Assembly (NCBI GenBank): GCA_007844125.1
Contig: CM017560.1
Coordinates: 5,362,259 to 5,426,258 of the forward strand
DNA length: 64,000 bases
Origin: Sinonovacula constricta
Lineage: Eukaryota; Mollusca; Bivalvia; Cardiida; Solecurtidae
Reading direction: 5' to 3'
The stretch's first letter is position 1, and each line of letters opens with the position of its first letter. The notes below the pieces were generated by a model, which did not search any database, was not told where the DNA came from, and saw only the letters and a program-made list of their open reading frames with translations. Positions 46,601-48,670 of the stretch are shown piece by piece. Position numbers and translations under genes: made by a program.

Positions 46601-47437
46601 TGTATCAAAAATCATCTTATTTTCATTGATATTATTCACCAAAATTGTAGGTACTTGTTTTAATTTTTTTTCCATGTAGCTGGTTTCTGAACTAAGCATG
46701 CATAATGATGTCAGAATTGGACTCCATTTTTTAACTGTTTTCTTAAAAAAAAAAAATATTTTTAAGTAAGTATTATTTCCAAGCATTTTCATTTACAGAA
46801 ACTTCAGAATTCCTAGATATTGCTGGTTAAAATGTATCAATAATGAATGCTAGAGCTGAAAACAGTGACTTTCTTATTACAGCTTACATATGACTATCAG
46901 TTTGACTTTGAAGATGACCAACACAAAATTCCGTGTAATTGTGATGCAAAGAACTGTCGCAAATGGATGAACTAATCATCAACTCTTGGCTCATTCACAA
47001 CGGGGATGAGGCGGGACTTGACCAGACATCCGTGACACTGATTGGTTCAGAGGATGATCACATGACCTATGTCATTGTGGTTCACTCATCAACCTACAGA
47101 CATTCAAACAACTCAATAATACTTTAATATATCAGCCATTTTACATATATTTGTACAATTATTTATCTATATGAGTTTCGTGAAGTTCAGATTTGTTTGC
47201 TTATAAAGATGCATCAAATTTAAATGTGGTAATATCCTTTGTTTGTTAACTCTCCCCCCACCCATCCGTACACCCATCCCATGTTGCTCTGGTGACTTAC
47301 AATGTGAGTACTGTGTCTGTACGTGTGTGTCTGGTCTATTGCAGCTGGCCTATGATTACCTGTTTGACACAGAAGATGAAGCTAACAAGATCCCTTGCAA
47401 CTGTGGTGCCTGGAATTGTAAAAAGTGGATGAATTGA
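1572..47437 (+). CDS. KMT2C/D: KMT2C/KMT2D-like (Trr/MLL3/4) histone H3K4 methyltransferase, 3' part of gene, 34 exons
   Basis: This entry covers the whole gene; exons are listed separately. The product is the catalytic subunit of the COMPASS-like complex that mono-methylates H3K4 at enhancers in the nucleus. I reconstructed exons from GT-AG borders with consistent phase; they sum to 14,529 nt (4,842 residues plus stop). In order: FDI motif (about residues 177-195), coiled coil (742-845), Pro/Gln-rich disorder, 14-residue repeats (1708-2320), LXXLL box (about 3617), split CxxC/FCS zinc site (4124-4190), ePHD (about 4330-4440), FYRN (4468-4530), FYRC (about 4550-4650), Win motif GCARAEP, SET (4713-4812) and post-SET (4813-4842). 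Exon order and local motifs match vertebrate KMT2C/D. Invertebrates normally have one such gene, so C versus D is not meaningful. The last exon is duplicated (46883-46975 or 47345-47437). The N-terminal PHD clusters and HMG box are outside the window. Confidence 0.97.
1761..1960. repeat. Interspersed repeat with terminal hairpin, bivalve-like
   Basis: It begins with a 10-bp stem, AGCTCCACTT at 1761-1770 paired with AAGTGGAGCT at 1779-1788. GTTGTCATGACC and a degraded body follow. The layout (self-complementary AGCT stem followed by TTGTCATGACC) resembles an abundant repeat I associate with bivalve genomes. The family assignment is from memory and not verified. Confidence 0.5.
4495..4605 (+). 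repeat. SINE tail fragment
   Basis: The segment reads GGTTCTACCCAGATTCTG, then CTCCACCACCAATAGCTAGAAG and ATGGCAATAATTGTG. This follows the 3' half of the SINE at 53071, which has the same phrases in the same order. The tRNA-like head is missing, so this is a truncated old copy. Confidence 0.6.
5170..5254 (+). CDS. KMT2C/D: KMT2C/D exon 2 in window
   Basis: The exon is 85 nt with acceptor TTGTAG, donor GTAGGT and phase 0-1. It encodes GLTQSEQQKQVRTLIAQQS and on to KKKES, a Gln-rich helix-like segment. It joins in frame to both neighbours. The following 859-bp intron (5255-6113) shows no recognisable element. Confidence 0.82.
6114..6470 (+). CDS. KMT2C/D: KMT2C/D exon 3 in window (acidic LDDFL segment)
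   Basis: The 357-nt exon (phase 1-1) has acceptor TTCAG and donor GTAAGT. It encodes a Pro-rich stretch, then SREDLKRLYQQKIKTVAAVK, and ends in an acidic run DDTDELDDFLS. In KMT2C/D this acidic DELDD-type motif immediately precedes the FDI box, which is exactly what the next exon supplies. The 492-bp intron that follows contains nothing recognisable. Confidence 0.92.
6963..8341 (+). CDS. KMT2C/D: KMT2C/D exon 4 in window (FDI box and Pro/Ser-rich segment)
   Basis: The 1,379-nt exon (phase 1-0) starts with ADGTFDILKFADPDLD, matching the conserved FDI-type motif of KMT2C/D. Acidic and SUMO-type PsiKxE sites follow (IKSE, VKTE, VKSE). A long disordered segment rich in Pro, Gly, Met, Gln and SP dipeptides comes next. 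It ends in LLEDQPLLIQDLLEQ, a conserved helical motif that continues into the next exon (EKLEQQKRQ). The donor is GTGTTT at 8342, weaker than its neighbours' donors. The 388-bp intron shows nothing. Confidence 0.93.
8730..8869 (+). CDS. KMT2C/D: KMT2C/D exon 5 in window
   Basis: The 140-nt exon (phase 0-2) has acceptor CCACAG and donor GTACCA. It encodes EKLEQQKRQREQQAMMHRDR, then Pro/Gly/Met-rich sequence. Continuation of DLLEQ into EKLEQQK mirrors the family pattern. The following intron (8870-9290, 421 bp) has no feature. Confidence 0.92.
9291..9466 (+). CDS. KMT2C/D: KMT2C/D exon 6 in window (Pro/Met/Gly-rich)
   Basis: The 176-nt exon (phase 2-1) has acceptor CCCCAG and donor GTAAGA. It encodes a low-complexity segment (HPAPGGMFAQPDMTNMRPRM and on to KPPNIG) predicted to be disordered. 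The next intron (9467-10888) is AT-rich and carries only a 33-bp tandem duplication. Confidence 0.92.
10481..10546. repeat. 33-bp perfect tandem duplication
   Basis: Positions 10481-10513 and 10514-10546 are identical 33-bp units (beginning AATTCATTATATGTATGG). It lies in intron sequence and looks like a recent local duplication. Confidence 0.9.
10889..11043 (+). CDS. KMT2C/D: KMT2C/D exon 7 in window (coiled coil, first half)
   Basis: The 155-nt exon (phase 1-0) encodes RQQMQYELYLIKQGEMYEQQ and on to QKRTKKAINARNRQ. This corresponds to the conserved KMT2C/D helix with Y-E-x-W/L and a basic K-KKA end. Charge and heptad pattern suggest a coiled coil. The intron to 11221 is only 178 bp. Confidence 0.95.
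11222..11377 (+). CDS. KMT2C/D: KMT2C/D exon 8 in window (coiled coil, second half)
   Basis: The 156-nt exon (phase 0-0) encodes NKKNGVELPPQDVMELERAT, then EQTGLQKQLEQFRKQNRQHQ and DYRAKHQ. This is a Gln/Arg-rich coiled coil in the same position as in KMT2C/D. The 495-bp intron that follows contains a tRNA-derived SINE. Confidence 0.95.
11505..11690 (+). repeat. tRNA-derived SINE, second family
   Basis: An A-box-like TTGGTAGAGTGCCGGCTCC and a B-box-like GGGTTTGATCCCTGG are spaced as in a tRNA gene. No tRNA cloverleaf is evident and an unrelated tail follows. The head differs from the SINEs at 53071 and 53541, so I treat it as a separate family. It sits inside the intron after exon 8. Confidence 0.65.
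11873..12148 (+). CDS. KMT2C/D: KMT2C/D exon 9 in window (polyQ, Met/Pro-rich)
   Basis: The 276-nt exon (phase 0-0) opens with T and a run of ten Gln (CAA/CAG mix), then VIPGSLPSSTAMLSNPQMHP and a Met/Pro/Arg-rich segment. The donor is GTATGT. A Gln tract directly after the coiled coil is also seen in KMT2C/D. Length polymorphism of this tract would be expected. Confidence 0.93.
12425..12521 (+). CDS. KMT2C/D: KMT2C/D exon 10 in window (DNNPFS motif)
   Basis: The 97-nt exon (phase 0-1) encodes DNNPFSDTYQQREQIEKLRE and on to AEKQ. The DNNPFS block followed by a charged helix is conserved in the family at this point. The 422-bp intron (12522-12943) has only a short GA-rich run near 12815-12840. 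Confidence 0.95.
12944..13414 (+). CDS. KMT2C/D: KMT2C/D exon 11 in window (8-residue repeats)
   Basis: The 471-nt exon (phase 1-1) has acceptor CCCCAG and donor GTAAGC. Positions 13006-13166 carry an imperfect 24-bp tandem repeat encoding versions of DQAPRLPS, later shortened to 7-residue NQPRFPx units. A Pro/Gln-rich tail with a CAA/CAG tract near 13350 follows. I know of no such repeat in vertebrate KMT2C/D. The segment is probably disordered. Confidence 0.92.
14721..15435. mobile_element. Non-autonomous DNA transposon (MITE-like) with 20-bp perfect terminal inverted repeats
   Basis: TACCGTATTCACTTATGTAA at 14721-14740 is matched exactly in reverse complement at 15416-15435. If the outer TA is the target duplication, the element is 14723-15433 with CCG...CGG ends. 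Subterminal sequences on both sides also share a GCTGCAC/GTGCAGC motif. There is no transposase-like open frame, so it must have been mobilised in trans. A TA target fits several superfamilies, so I do not assign one. Confidence 0.85.
15448..15735. repeat. 36-bp minisatellite, about 8 copies
   Basis: The unit consists of GGCTGTACCATTTGACCAGC, then TAGGGGTACCATGGTA. Each unit contains the palindrome TACCATGGTA and an overlapping GGTACC. It starts 12 bp outside the right end of the inverted-repeat element and ends 40 bp before the candidate cassette exon. Open frames on the minus strand through it exist only because 36 is a multiple of 3. Confidence 0.93.
15776..15868 (+). CDS. KMT2C/D: Candidate cassette exon of KMT2C/D, basic (KKRKKKKK)
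   Basis: A pyrimidine-rich acceptor TTTTTACAG at 15767-15775 and a weak donor GTAATA at 15869 bound 93 nt. Its phase is 1-1, so it can be inserted between exons 11 and 12 without a frame change. It would add EMSTPQTLDAVTNTETKEKT and then KKRKKKKKPAD. Codon choice looks coding-like against the AT-rich intron. The basic run recalls one in KMT2C, but that run is better matched at 30647-31075. It could also be chance. It is not counted in the 34-exon model. Confidence 0.4.
18176..18800. repeat. 81-bp tandem repeat, about 7-8 copies
   Basis: Units start near GTAACTAGTACTAGAGTCAT and include CTACATGTTAACACATAAAG and TTGGATACACATTCTATATG. Starts fall at about 18180, 18262, 18343 and onward, with one shortened unit near 18640. 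The array is intronic and has no reading-frame signal. Confidence 0.9.
19868..20004 (+). CDS. KMT2C/D: KMT2C/D exon 12 in window
   Basis: The 137-nt exon (phase 1-0) has acceptor CCCCAG and donor GTAAAT. It encodes GTPPVSQAPVGKPPPMQFKP, then QDETERRIMEILNSTANIQR. A short charged helix is likely in the second half. The next intron (20005-21239) is AT-rich and shows nothing recognisable. Confidence 0.9.
21240..21380 (+). CDS. KMT2C/D: KMT2C/D exon 13 in window (Thr-rich)
   Basis: The 141-nt exon (phase 0-0) has acceptor TTGCAG. It encodes PQQSVNEGATPTSSSEAKTT, then a Thr/Ala/Val-rich low-complexity run ending VQAQK. The donor is GTAAAG. The 406-bp intron to 21786 has no feature. Confidence 0.9.
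21787..28966 (+). CDS. KMT2C/D: KMT2C/D exon 14 in window: giant 7.18-kb exon with Cys/Pro repeat array
   Basis: This single 7,180-nt exon (phase 0-1) has acceptor ATACAG and donor GTAGGC. It encodes about 2,393 residues of almost entirely disordered sequence. First comes a Pro/Gly/Gln/Met-rich part. The 44-copy 14-residue array follows at 23251-25083. Then come a Ser/Thr-rich part with many PsiKxE sites (IKVE, IKQE, IKDE, IKIE, VKLE) and a second Pro/Met/His-rich part with SPxx motifs. It ends at DIKQEPES. KMT2D also has very large exons in this part, but I know no counterpart of the Cys/Pro array. Uninterrupted frame over 7 kb is strong evidence that it is coding. The next intron is 262 bp. 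Confidence 0.95.
23251..25083 (+). repeat. In-frame coding minisatellite, 42-bp unit, 44 copies
   Basis: The unit encodes DGIHCGTPPPTGCT; the DGIHC start recurs every 42 bp from 23254 to 25060, giving 44 copies. All units keep the same length and frame. Variation is mostly synonymous (CAC/CAT, CCT/CCA, ACT/ACA). Residue 6 is Gly (34 units) or Asn (10 units), TGC is TEC in two units and one unit has PPAT. Each full unit contributes two Cys and one His. Because no frame has a stop codon, long open frames appear on both strands; only the plus-strand frame continues into flanking coding sequence. Confidence 0.97.
29229..29344 (+). CDS. KMT2C/D: KMT2C/D exon 15 in window (LXXLL box)
   Basis: The 116-nt exon (phase 1-0) encodes DAAMDNVLKQLLAKSNAATA and on to GDQSE. 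LKQLL is a nuclear-receptor-box LXXLL motif and aligns with the LLKHLL box of KMT2C/D. It may contact nuclear receptors. The following 889-bp intron is AT-rich with a short GT run near 29800. Confidence 0.95.
30234..30366 (+). CDS. KMT2C/D: KMT2C/D exon 16 in window
   Basis: The 133-nt exon (phase 0-1) has acceptor TTTTTAG. It encodes DSSDQLMKLTPAQQRELEAI, then EKMPLTIKKTLPDTGMFDIN. It is a compact charged helix-forming segment. Donor GTAGTG. The intron is 280 bp. Confidence 0.92.
30647..31075 (+). CDS. KMT2C/D: KMT2C/D exon 17 in window (basic KKRTKKKR segment, NAGNAG acceptor)
   Basis: The 429-nt exon (phase 1-1) begins EEKRQEFERRRKEMEAERRE, a charged helix. KKRTKKKRASTEG and a Pro-rich PPTDIHDPLAPPVS follow. 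This matches the KKKRTRKKK...TPHSDITAPPTP block of KMT2C. The acceptor reads TAGCAG, so a NAGNAG choice could add one Ala (start 30644). It ends at GSTPVGN with donor GTAGGC. The 378-bp intron shows nothing. Confidence 0.93.
31454..31627 (+). CDS. KMT2C/D: KMT2C/D exon 18 in window
   Basis: The 174-nt exon (phase 1-1) has an AT-rich acceptor ATATTTAAAG, weak by pyrimidine content. It encodes DELIESLVSGSYGHAKLGGK, then SDFYEDLLSGVIPESVLALP and ERRKLISDGKPENS. The globular, mixed composition contrasts with the disordered parts. The intron (31628-32059) shows nothing. Confidence 0.92.
32060..32216 (+). CDS. KMT2C/D: KMT2C/D exon 19 in window
   Basis: The 157-nt exon (phase 1-2) encodes GLTEEQQRYRLMMESIHGDR, then a Gly/Leu-rich and Pro-rich run ending EPRPYVAK. 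The donor is GTAAGT. The 403-bp intron has no feature. Confidence 0.92.
32620..33143 (+). CDS. KMT2C/D: KMT2C/D exon 20 in window (DTPDF and TLSAKAAEDI segment)
   Basis: The 524-nt exon (phase 2-1) contains SSSSPETGFDDHDTPDFPML and a PsiKxE site VKQE. It also contains VTLTLSAKAAEDIGGVLSAI followed by ADLLKIAAPTTYQVSRSPSP. That last block corresponds closely to the conserved ITLHPTAAENISSVVAAFSD region just before the ePHD in KMT2C/D. The intron is 179 bp. Confidence 0.96.
33323..33459 (+). CDS. KMT2C/D: KMT2C/D exon 21 in window (CxxC half of zinc site)
   Basis: The 137-nt exon (phase 1-0) encodes YQEEALNIQSLSRSKGASCK, then HCDGAIINAGIRKKK and ending TKEEQ. The CKHC pair matches the CCHC of KMT2C. 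Its partner cysteines (FCSMNC) are in the next exon, so an FCS-like zinc site is split by a 255-bp intron. Confidence 0.95.
33715..33859 (+). CDS. KMT2C/D: KMT2C/D exon 22 in window (FCSxxC half of zinc site)
   Basis: The 145-nt exon (phase 0-1) encodes DQKGDMVMFCSMNCYVNFTT, completing the zinc site begun in the previous exon. A linker follows, ending FSLHLSK. The donor is GTTAAC. The following intron (33860-34311) includes a degenerate repeat-like segment around 34150-34240. Confidence 0.95.
34312..34484 (+). CDS. KMT2C/D: KMT2C/D exon 23 in window
   Basis: The 173-nt exon (phase 1-0) is a Ser/Thr/Pro linker (GLASPSDTTSSASLTPAVTP). It ends with basic residues MRLKRQISRTSSIS, a possible phosphorylation region. 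The donor is GTATGA. The 387-bp intron has no feature. Confidence 0.93.
34872..34976 (+). CDS. KMT2C/D: KMT2C/D exon 24 in window (KKWK motif)
   Basis: The 105-nt exon (phase 0-0) encodes APLVKKWKEIRYKRYDTGMF, then TELHSAIKKGEGEKQ. It aligns with the NKKWRGMKWKKW segment just upstream of the ePHD in KMT2C. The intron is 296 bp. Confidence 0.95.
35273..35385 (+). CDS. KMT2C/D: KMT2C/D exon 25 in window (ePHD start)
   Basis: The 113-nt exon (phase 0-2) encodes HWSLLKMNLRYERDQAKDSR, then MCEFCQEYGDGESNGTAR. CEFC is the first zinc pair of the extended PHD finger, followed by the family's E-x-GDG. The 436-bp intron is AT-rich. Confidence 0.97.
35822..36065 (+). CDS. KMT2C/D: KMT2C/D exon 26 in window (ePHD core)
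   Basis: The 244-nt exon (phase 2-0) encodes LLNLDIDKWAHLNCALWSQE, then VYETLNGALMNVQQALKRGL, CVVCVKQGATLGC, RCNNIYHVQCAQLVGC and FFEDK. All expected ePHD zinc ligands are present in order (HxxC, CxxC, C, C, HxxC). In MLL4 this finger reads the H4 tail. The intron is 297 bp. Confidence 0.98.
36363..36478 (+). CDS. KMT2C/D: KMT2C/D exon 27 in window (ePHD end)
   Basis: The 116-nt exon (phase 0-2) encodes TILCPPHTPKGVALEQELKS, then LVVHRRVYINRDEDTQVA. The C-P-x-H pair closes the ePHD. The RRVY-I/V-x-RDE block before FYRN is conserved. The 423-bp intron has no feature. Confidence 0.97.
36902..37028 (+). CDS. KMT2C/D: KMT2C/D exon 28 in window (FYRN)
   Basis: The 127-nt exon (phase 2-0) encodes HTLRLGSLVLHTIGQLLPHQ and on to FNNRDFMYP. 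This is the FYRN signature (RxGSLxxHxIGQLLPxQ). FYRN and FYRC fold together as one FY-rich domain and here sit on adjacent exons. The intron is 305 bp with a short GTGTT run. Confidence 0.98.
37334..37633 (+). CDS. KMT2C/D: KMT2C/D exon 29 in window (FYRN end and FYRC start)
   Basis: The 300-nt exon (phase 0-0) encodes VGYKASRFYWSMRTLYRRCR, then YVCSIQEADGMPEFKVTVIE and VWRQILEPLEKLHKEADLVK and on to LIES. YWS...RRCRY is the FYRN end, and the VWxxILEP and FPxFxxGExLxGL blocks are FYRC. Every landmark of the family is intact. Confidence 0.98.
37897..38027 (+). CDS. KMT2C/D: KMT2C/D exon 30 in window (FYRC end and WDR5 Win motif)
   Basis: The 131-nt exon (phase 0-2) encodes LPGTDLLKDYVFKFGRRQLI, then DLPLTINPTGCARAEPKMRT. 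GCARAEP is the Win motif; its Arg inserts into the WDR5 pocket in KMT2 proteins. It is intact, so complex assembly is expected to work as in other animals. The 389-bp intron has nothing. Confidence 0.98.
38417..38591 (+). CDS. KMT2C/D: KMT2C/D exon 31 in window (pre-SET)
   Basis: The 175-nt exon (phase 2-0) encodes KPHTLQSSSTHSLPSTVTGL, then the MKHFVHSKSQQYRRLKTEWK region and LVYLGRSRIQ. The HSKS-QYR-K-EWK-NVYL-RSRIQ string is the conserved N-terminal edge of the SET domain. The exon ends in CAG exactly before GLGLYA. Donor GTAGGT. Confidence 0.98.
38592..41917. other. Intron upstream of first SET exon, mostly one tandem array
   Basis: This 3.3-kb intron begins with about 560 bp of ordinary AT-rich sequence. 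From about 39156 to its very end it is a ~40-bp tandem repeat, described separately. No other element is visible. Confidence 0.95.
39156..41933 (+). repeat. ~40-bp minisatellite made of the SET-exon 3' splice site, about 69 copies
   Basis: The common unit runs GGTCTGGGCCTGTATGACC, then ATTATTATG, TTTTATATTTAG. The last partial copy is the real acceptor TATATTTAG at 41909-41917 plus the first 16 bases of the SET exon (41918-41933), which encode GLGLY. Most units therefore carry a copy of the acceptor AG followed by exon-start sequence. The first dozen units (39156 to about 39600) are an older variant with GAGGATTGTTATG and CTGTAAAG. Later variants include TTTATAACC and GTAACTATTTAG. Forty is not a multiple of 3. 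Confidence 0.97.
41918..42034 (+). CDS. KMT2C/D: KMT2C/D exon 32 in window (SET, first part)
   Basis: The 117-nt exon (phase 0-0) encodes GLGLYAAKDLEMHTMVIEYI, then GDLIRNEVANHREKIYEAQ. GLGLYA is the first SAM-binding loop of the SET fold, and YIG-x-x-IRNEVAN is highly conserved. The exon is an island between a 2.8-kb array upstream and a 3-kb array downstream. Donor GTATGT. Confidence 0.98.
42098..42250 (+). repeat. SINE copy, head degraded
   Basis: A B-box-like GGGTTTGATTTCC (42119) is followed by GTGGGGATGTTTTCCTTCTT, ACCTGCAATGCGCTGGTGG and TTCTACCCAGACATAAGTC, ending GATGTAACAAAAAAAAA. The same body and GATGTAAC-A-rich tail occur in the SINE at 53071. The A box is not recognisable. Confidence 0.8.
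42370..43190 (+). repeat. 59-65-bp tandem array, about 13 copies
   Basis: The unit is TTGGTGAGAAGTTTGCCCAC, then TGACTTGCAGATGGTTTGAT, then GGTTTTGACCAGTTATTCAG. Shorter units lack TGACTTG. Thirteen GGTTTTGACCAGT-type cores are visible. Order and wording follow the SINE body just upstream (GTGAGAACTTT, ACCTGCAATG, GGTTCTACCCAG), suggesting amplification from it. Confidence 0.93.
43300..45295 (+). repeat. 51-bp tandem array, about 39 copies, with a 408-bp higher-order duplication
   Basis: The unit is CTGACCTGGCAGTACTTTGG, then TGATTCTGCCCAGACATTC and TTGGTCATCTAG. Diverged monomers lie at both edges (43195-43300 and 45300-45440) and homogeneous ones in the centre. A block of eight units, 44121-44528, is repeated at 44529-44936 with the same internal variants in the same order. 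Minus-strand open frames through it arise because 51 is a multiple of 3. Confidence 0.95.
45534..45716 (+). CDS. KMT2C/D: KMT2C/D exon 33 in window (SET core)
   Basis: The 183-nt exon (phase 0-0) encodes NRGVYMFRIDNDTVVDATMA, then GGPARYINHSCDPNCVAEVV and SKIIIITNRRISKGEE. RYINHSC is the catalytic/SAM-binding pseudoknot motif, and its Cys supplies one zinc ligand to the post-SET cluster. Everything needed for activity up to the YDY strand is intact. The donor GTACGT joins in phase 0 to either terminal exon. The following 1,166-bp intron (45717-46882) is AT-rich with no element. Confidence 0.98.
46883..46975 (+). CDS. KMT2C/D: KMT2C/D terminal exon, version a (canonical post-SET)
   Basis: The acceptor is TTATTACAG and the phase is 0. 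There are 31 codons including TAA. It encodes LTYDYQFDFEDDQH, then KIPCNCDAKNCRKWMN and stop. YDY provides the catalytic-site tyrosine, and CNC-x4-C supplies three zinc ligands of the post-SET. It is closer to vertebrate KMT2C/D (FDFEDDQHKIPC, NCRKWMN) than version b, so I take it as the ancestral copy. No AATAAA is visible between it and version b, so its mRNA probably runs on through b as 3'UTR. Confidence 0.97.
   Translation, partial: LTYDYQFDFEDDQHKIPCNCDAKNCRKWMN
46976..47344 (+). other. 3'UTR of version a or intron of version b
   Basis: This 369-bp stretch is 3'UTR if the terminal exon at 46883 is used, and intron if splicing goes from 45716 to 47345. It ends in a usable acceptor, GGTCTATTGCAG. 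I see no canonical polyadenylation signal in it. Confidence 0.8.
47345..47437 (+). CDS. KMT2C/D: KMT2C/D terminal exon, version b (alternative post-SET)
   Basis: The acceptor is TCTATTGCAG and the phase is 0. There are 31 codons including TGA. It encodes LAYDYLFDTEDEAN, then KIPCNCGAWNCKKWMN and stop. It has the same length as version a and 21 of 30 residues are identical. The YDY and CxCx4C ligands are kept and no frame damage is seen. It differs in the segment between YDY and the zinc cluster (LFDTEDEAN for QFDFEDDQH). Conservation of the fold argues for a functional mutually exclusive terminal exon rather than debris. Confidence 0.9.
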   Translation: MAYDYLFDTEDEANKIPCNCGAWNCKKWMN

Positions 47438-48670
47438 GAGAATTGACAGTGGTTTGATAGACAAAATGGACCATTTGTTTTGGCAGATCTTTGCAAACAG
47501 ACCTATAGTACAGCAGAAAATTGAAATTGGACAAAGAAATGTGTGGCAGATATCAGAGTATTGATAAAGGCAAAGTGAAGCATGTGCAGCAGGTGATCAA
47601 AGGTGAGACATTGAAATTCTTTTCAAAGTTCAAAGTTGAATGCTAAAATAACAAAGGATGGTAAATATGAAGTAAATGATTGTATAGATAATCAGTAAAG
47701 ACAGAACTGGAACAAGGTATTAATGGATTTCAAACCATAATTTTCTGTTTCATGGCAAACAGTTTTTTGTCATGATCAGACCTTGTTTTAGCCATCTATA
47801 AGTCTGCTGTATGAATATAGTTCAGATTGCTAACAGATATGTGTCTTTTACCGGATGTGACATACAGACTGATTTTGACCCTGTTACCAGATTTTACCAT
47901 CACAATTGTCATGGTCATATTTTATAAAATAAGACATAGACAGTATGGTGATATGCAATGAAATACAATACTCAGTGCCACAAAACAGGAAGGTCACTAG
48001 ATGAAATGAGGAATTGTCCCTTGATTAGGTGTCAACATCACCTGACACCGAGGTGGAAGACATTAAGACGAGTTATTAAGATGGTAAAAAATTAGTTATA
48101 TATTGGATTCTATACACTTTTGAAGGAAAACTGTTAAAGAAAACCTCAGGCAACACTATACATACTCATATGCTGCCTTGCAGAGATTTCTTCATTATAT
48201 AATTAGATTTAGACTCATAATTGACATCTTATTACATATATTTATAAGATTCATTCACTTAATTCAAAAGGAGTTCCATTTCTAAAATTGCAATGTCATT
48301 TCTGCACTTGAATCTTAATTGTTACACTCATTTTCATATTCAAAATCATTTTTGCACTAAACCCTTTATTCTTACATTCATACACATTATATTATAATTC
48401 TCACATGTATATACTTTTTCATCAGTATCTTAATTTATTTTGTGTATGGTATCATTTAAAACATAGATTGTTCATTTTTTTTATCTGACATATTTGGCAG
48501 TTACTGATATGCATTGCTAACATGTTTGCTCTGCTTTAAAGAGTGGAGTTAGTAACATTTCGCATTTGGAATGACTTTTTAAAAATTGTTGATTAATGTG
48601 CATATTTGATGTTTATTTACTGTACAGTTTTTTGTATAAATCTAATAGCAATAAAATAATAAAAAAAACA
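47438..48670 (+). other. Probable 3'UTR of KMT2C/D
   Basis: The sequence is AT-rich with no coding signal. The first good polyadenylation signal is AATAAA at 48650-48655, followed by A-rich sequence. Further AATAAA hexamers at 48961, 49100 and 49673 could serve longer forms. Confidence 0.6.
48650..48655 (+). terminator. Candidate polyadenylation signal AATAAA
   Basis: This is the first canonical hexamer downstream of both stop codons, in an A-rich context. It is used here only as the likely proximal end of the mRNA. Confidence 0.5.

Noticed and set aside
47345..47437. Treating the second post-SET exon as a separate gene or a pseudogene
   Set aside because: It has an intact acceptor, matching phase, full zinc ligands and a stop, no upstream SET of its own, and no damage. 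An alternative terminal exon is the simpler reading.
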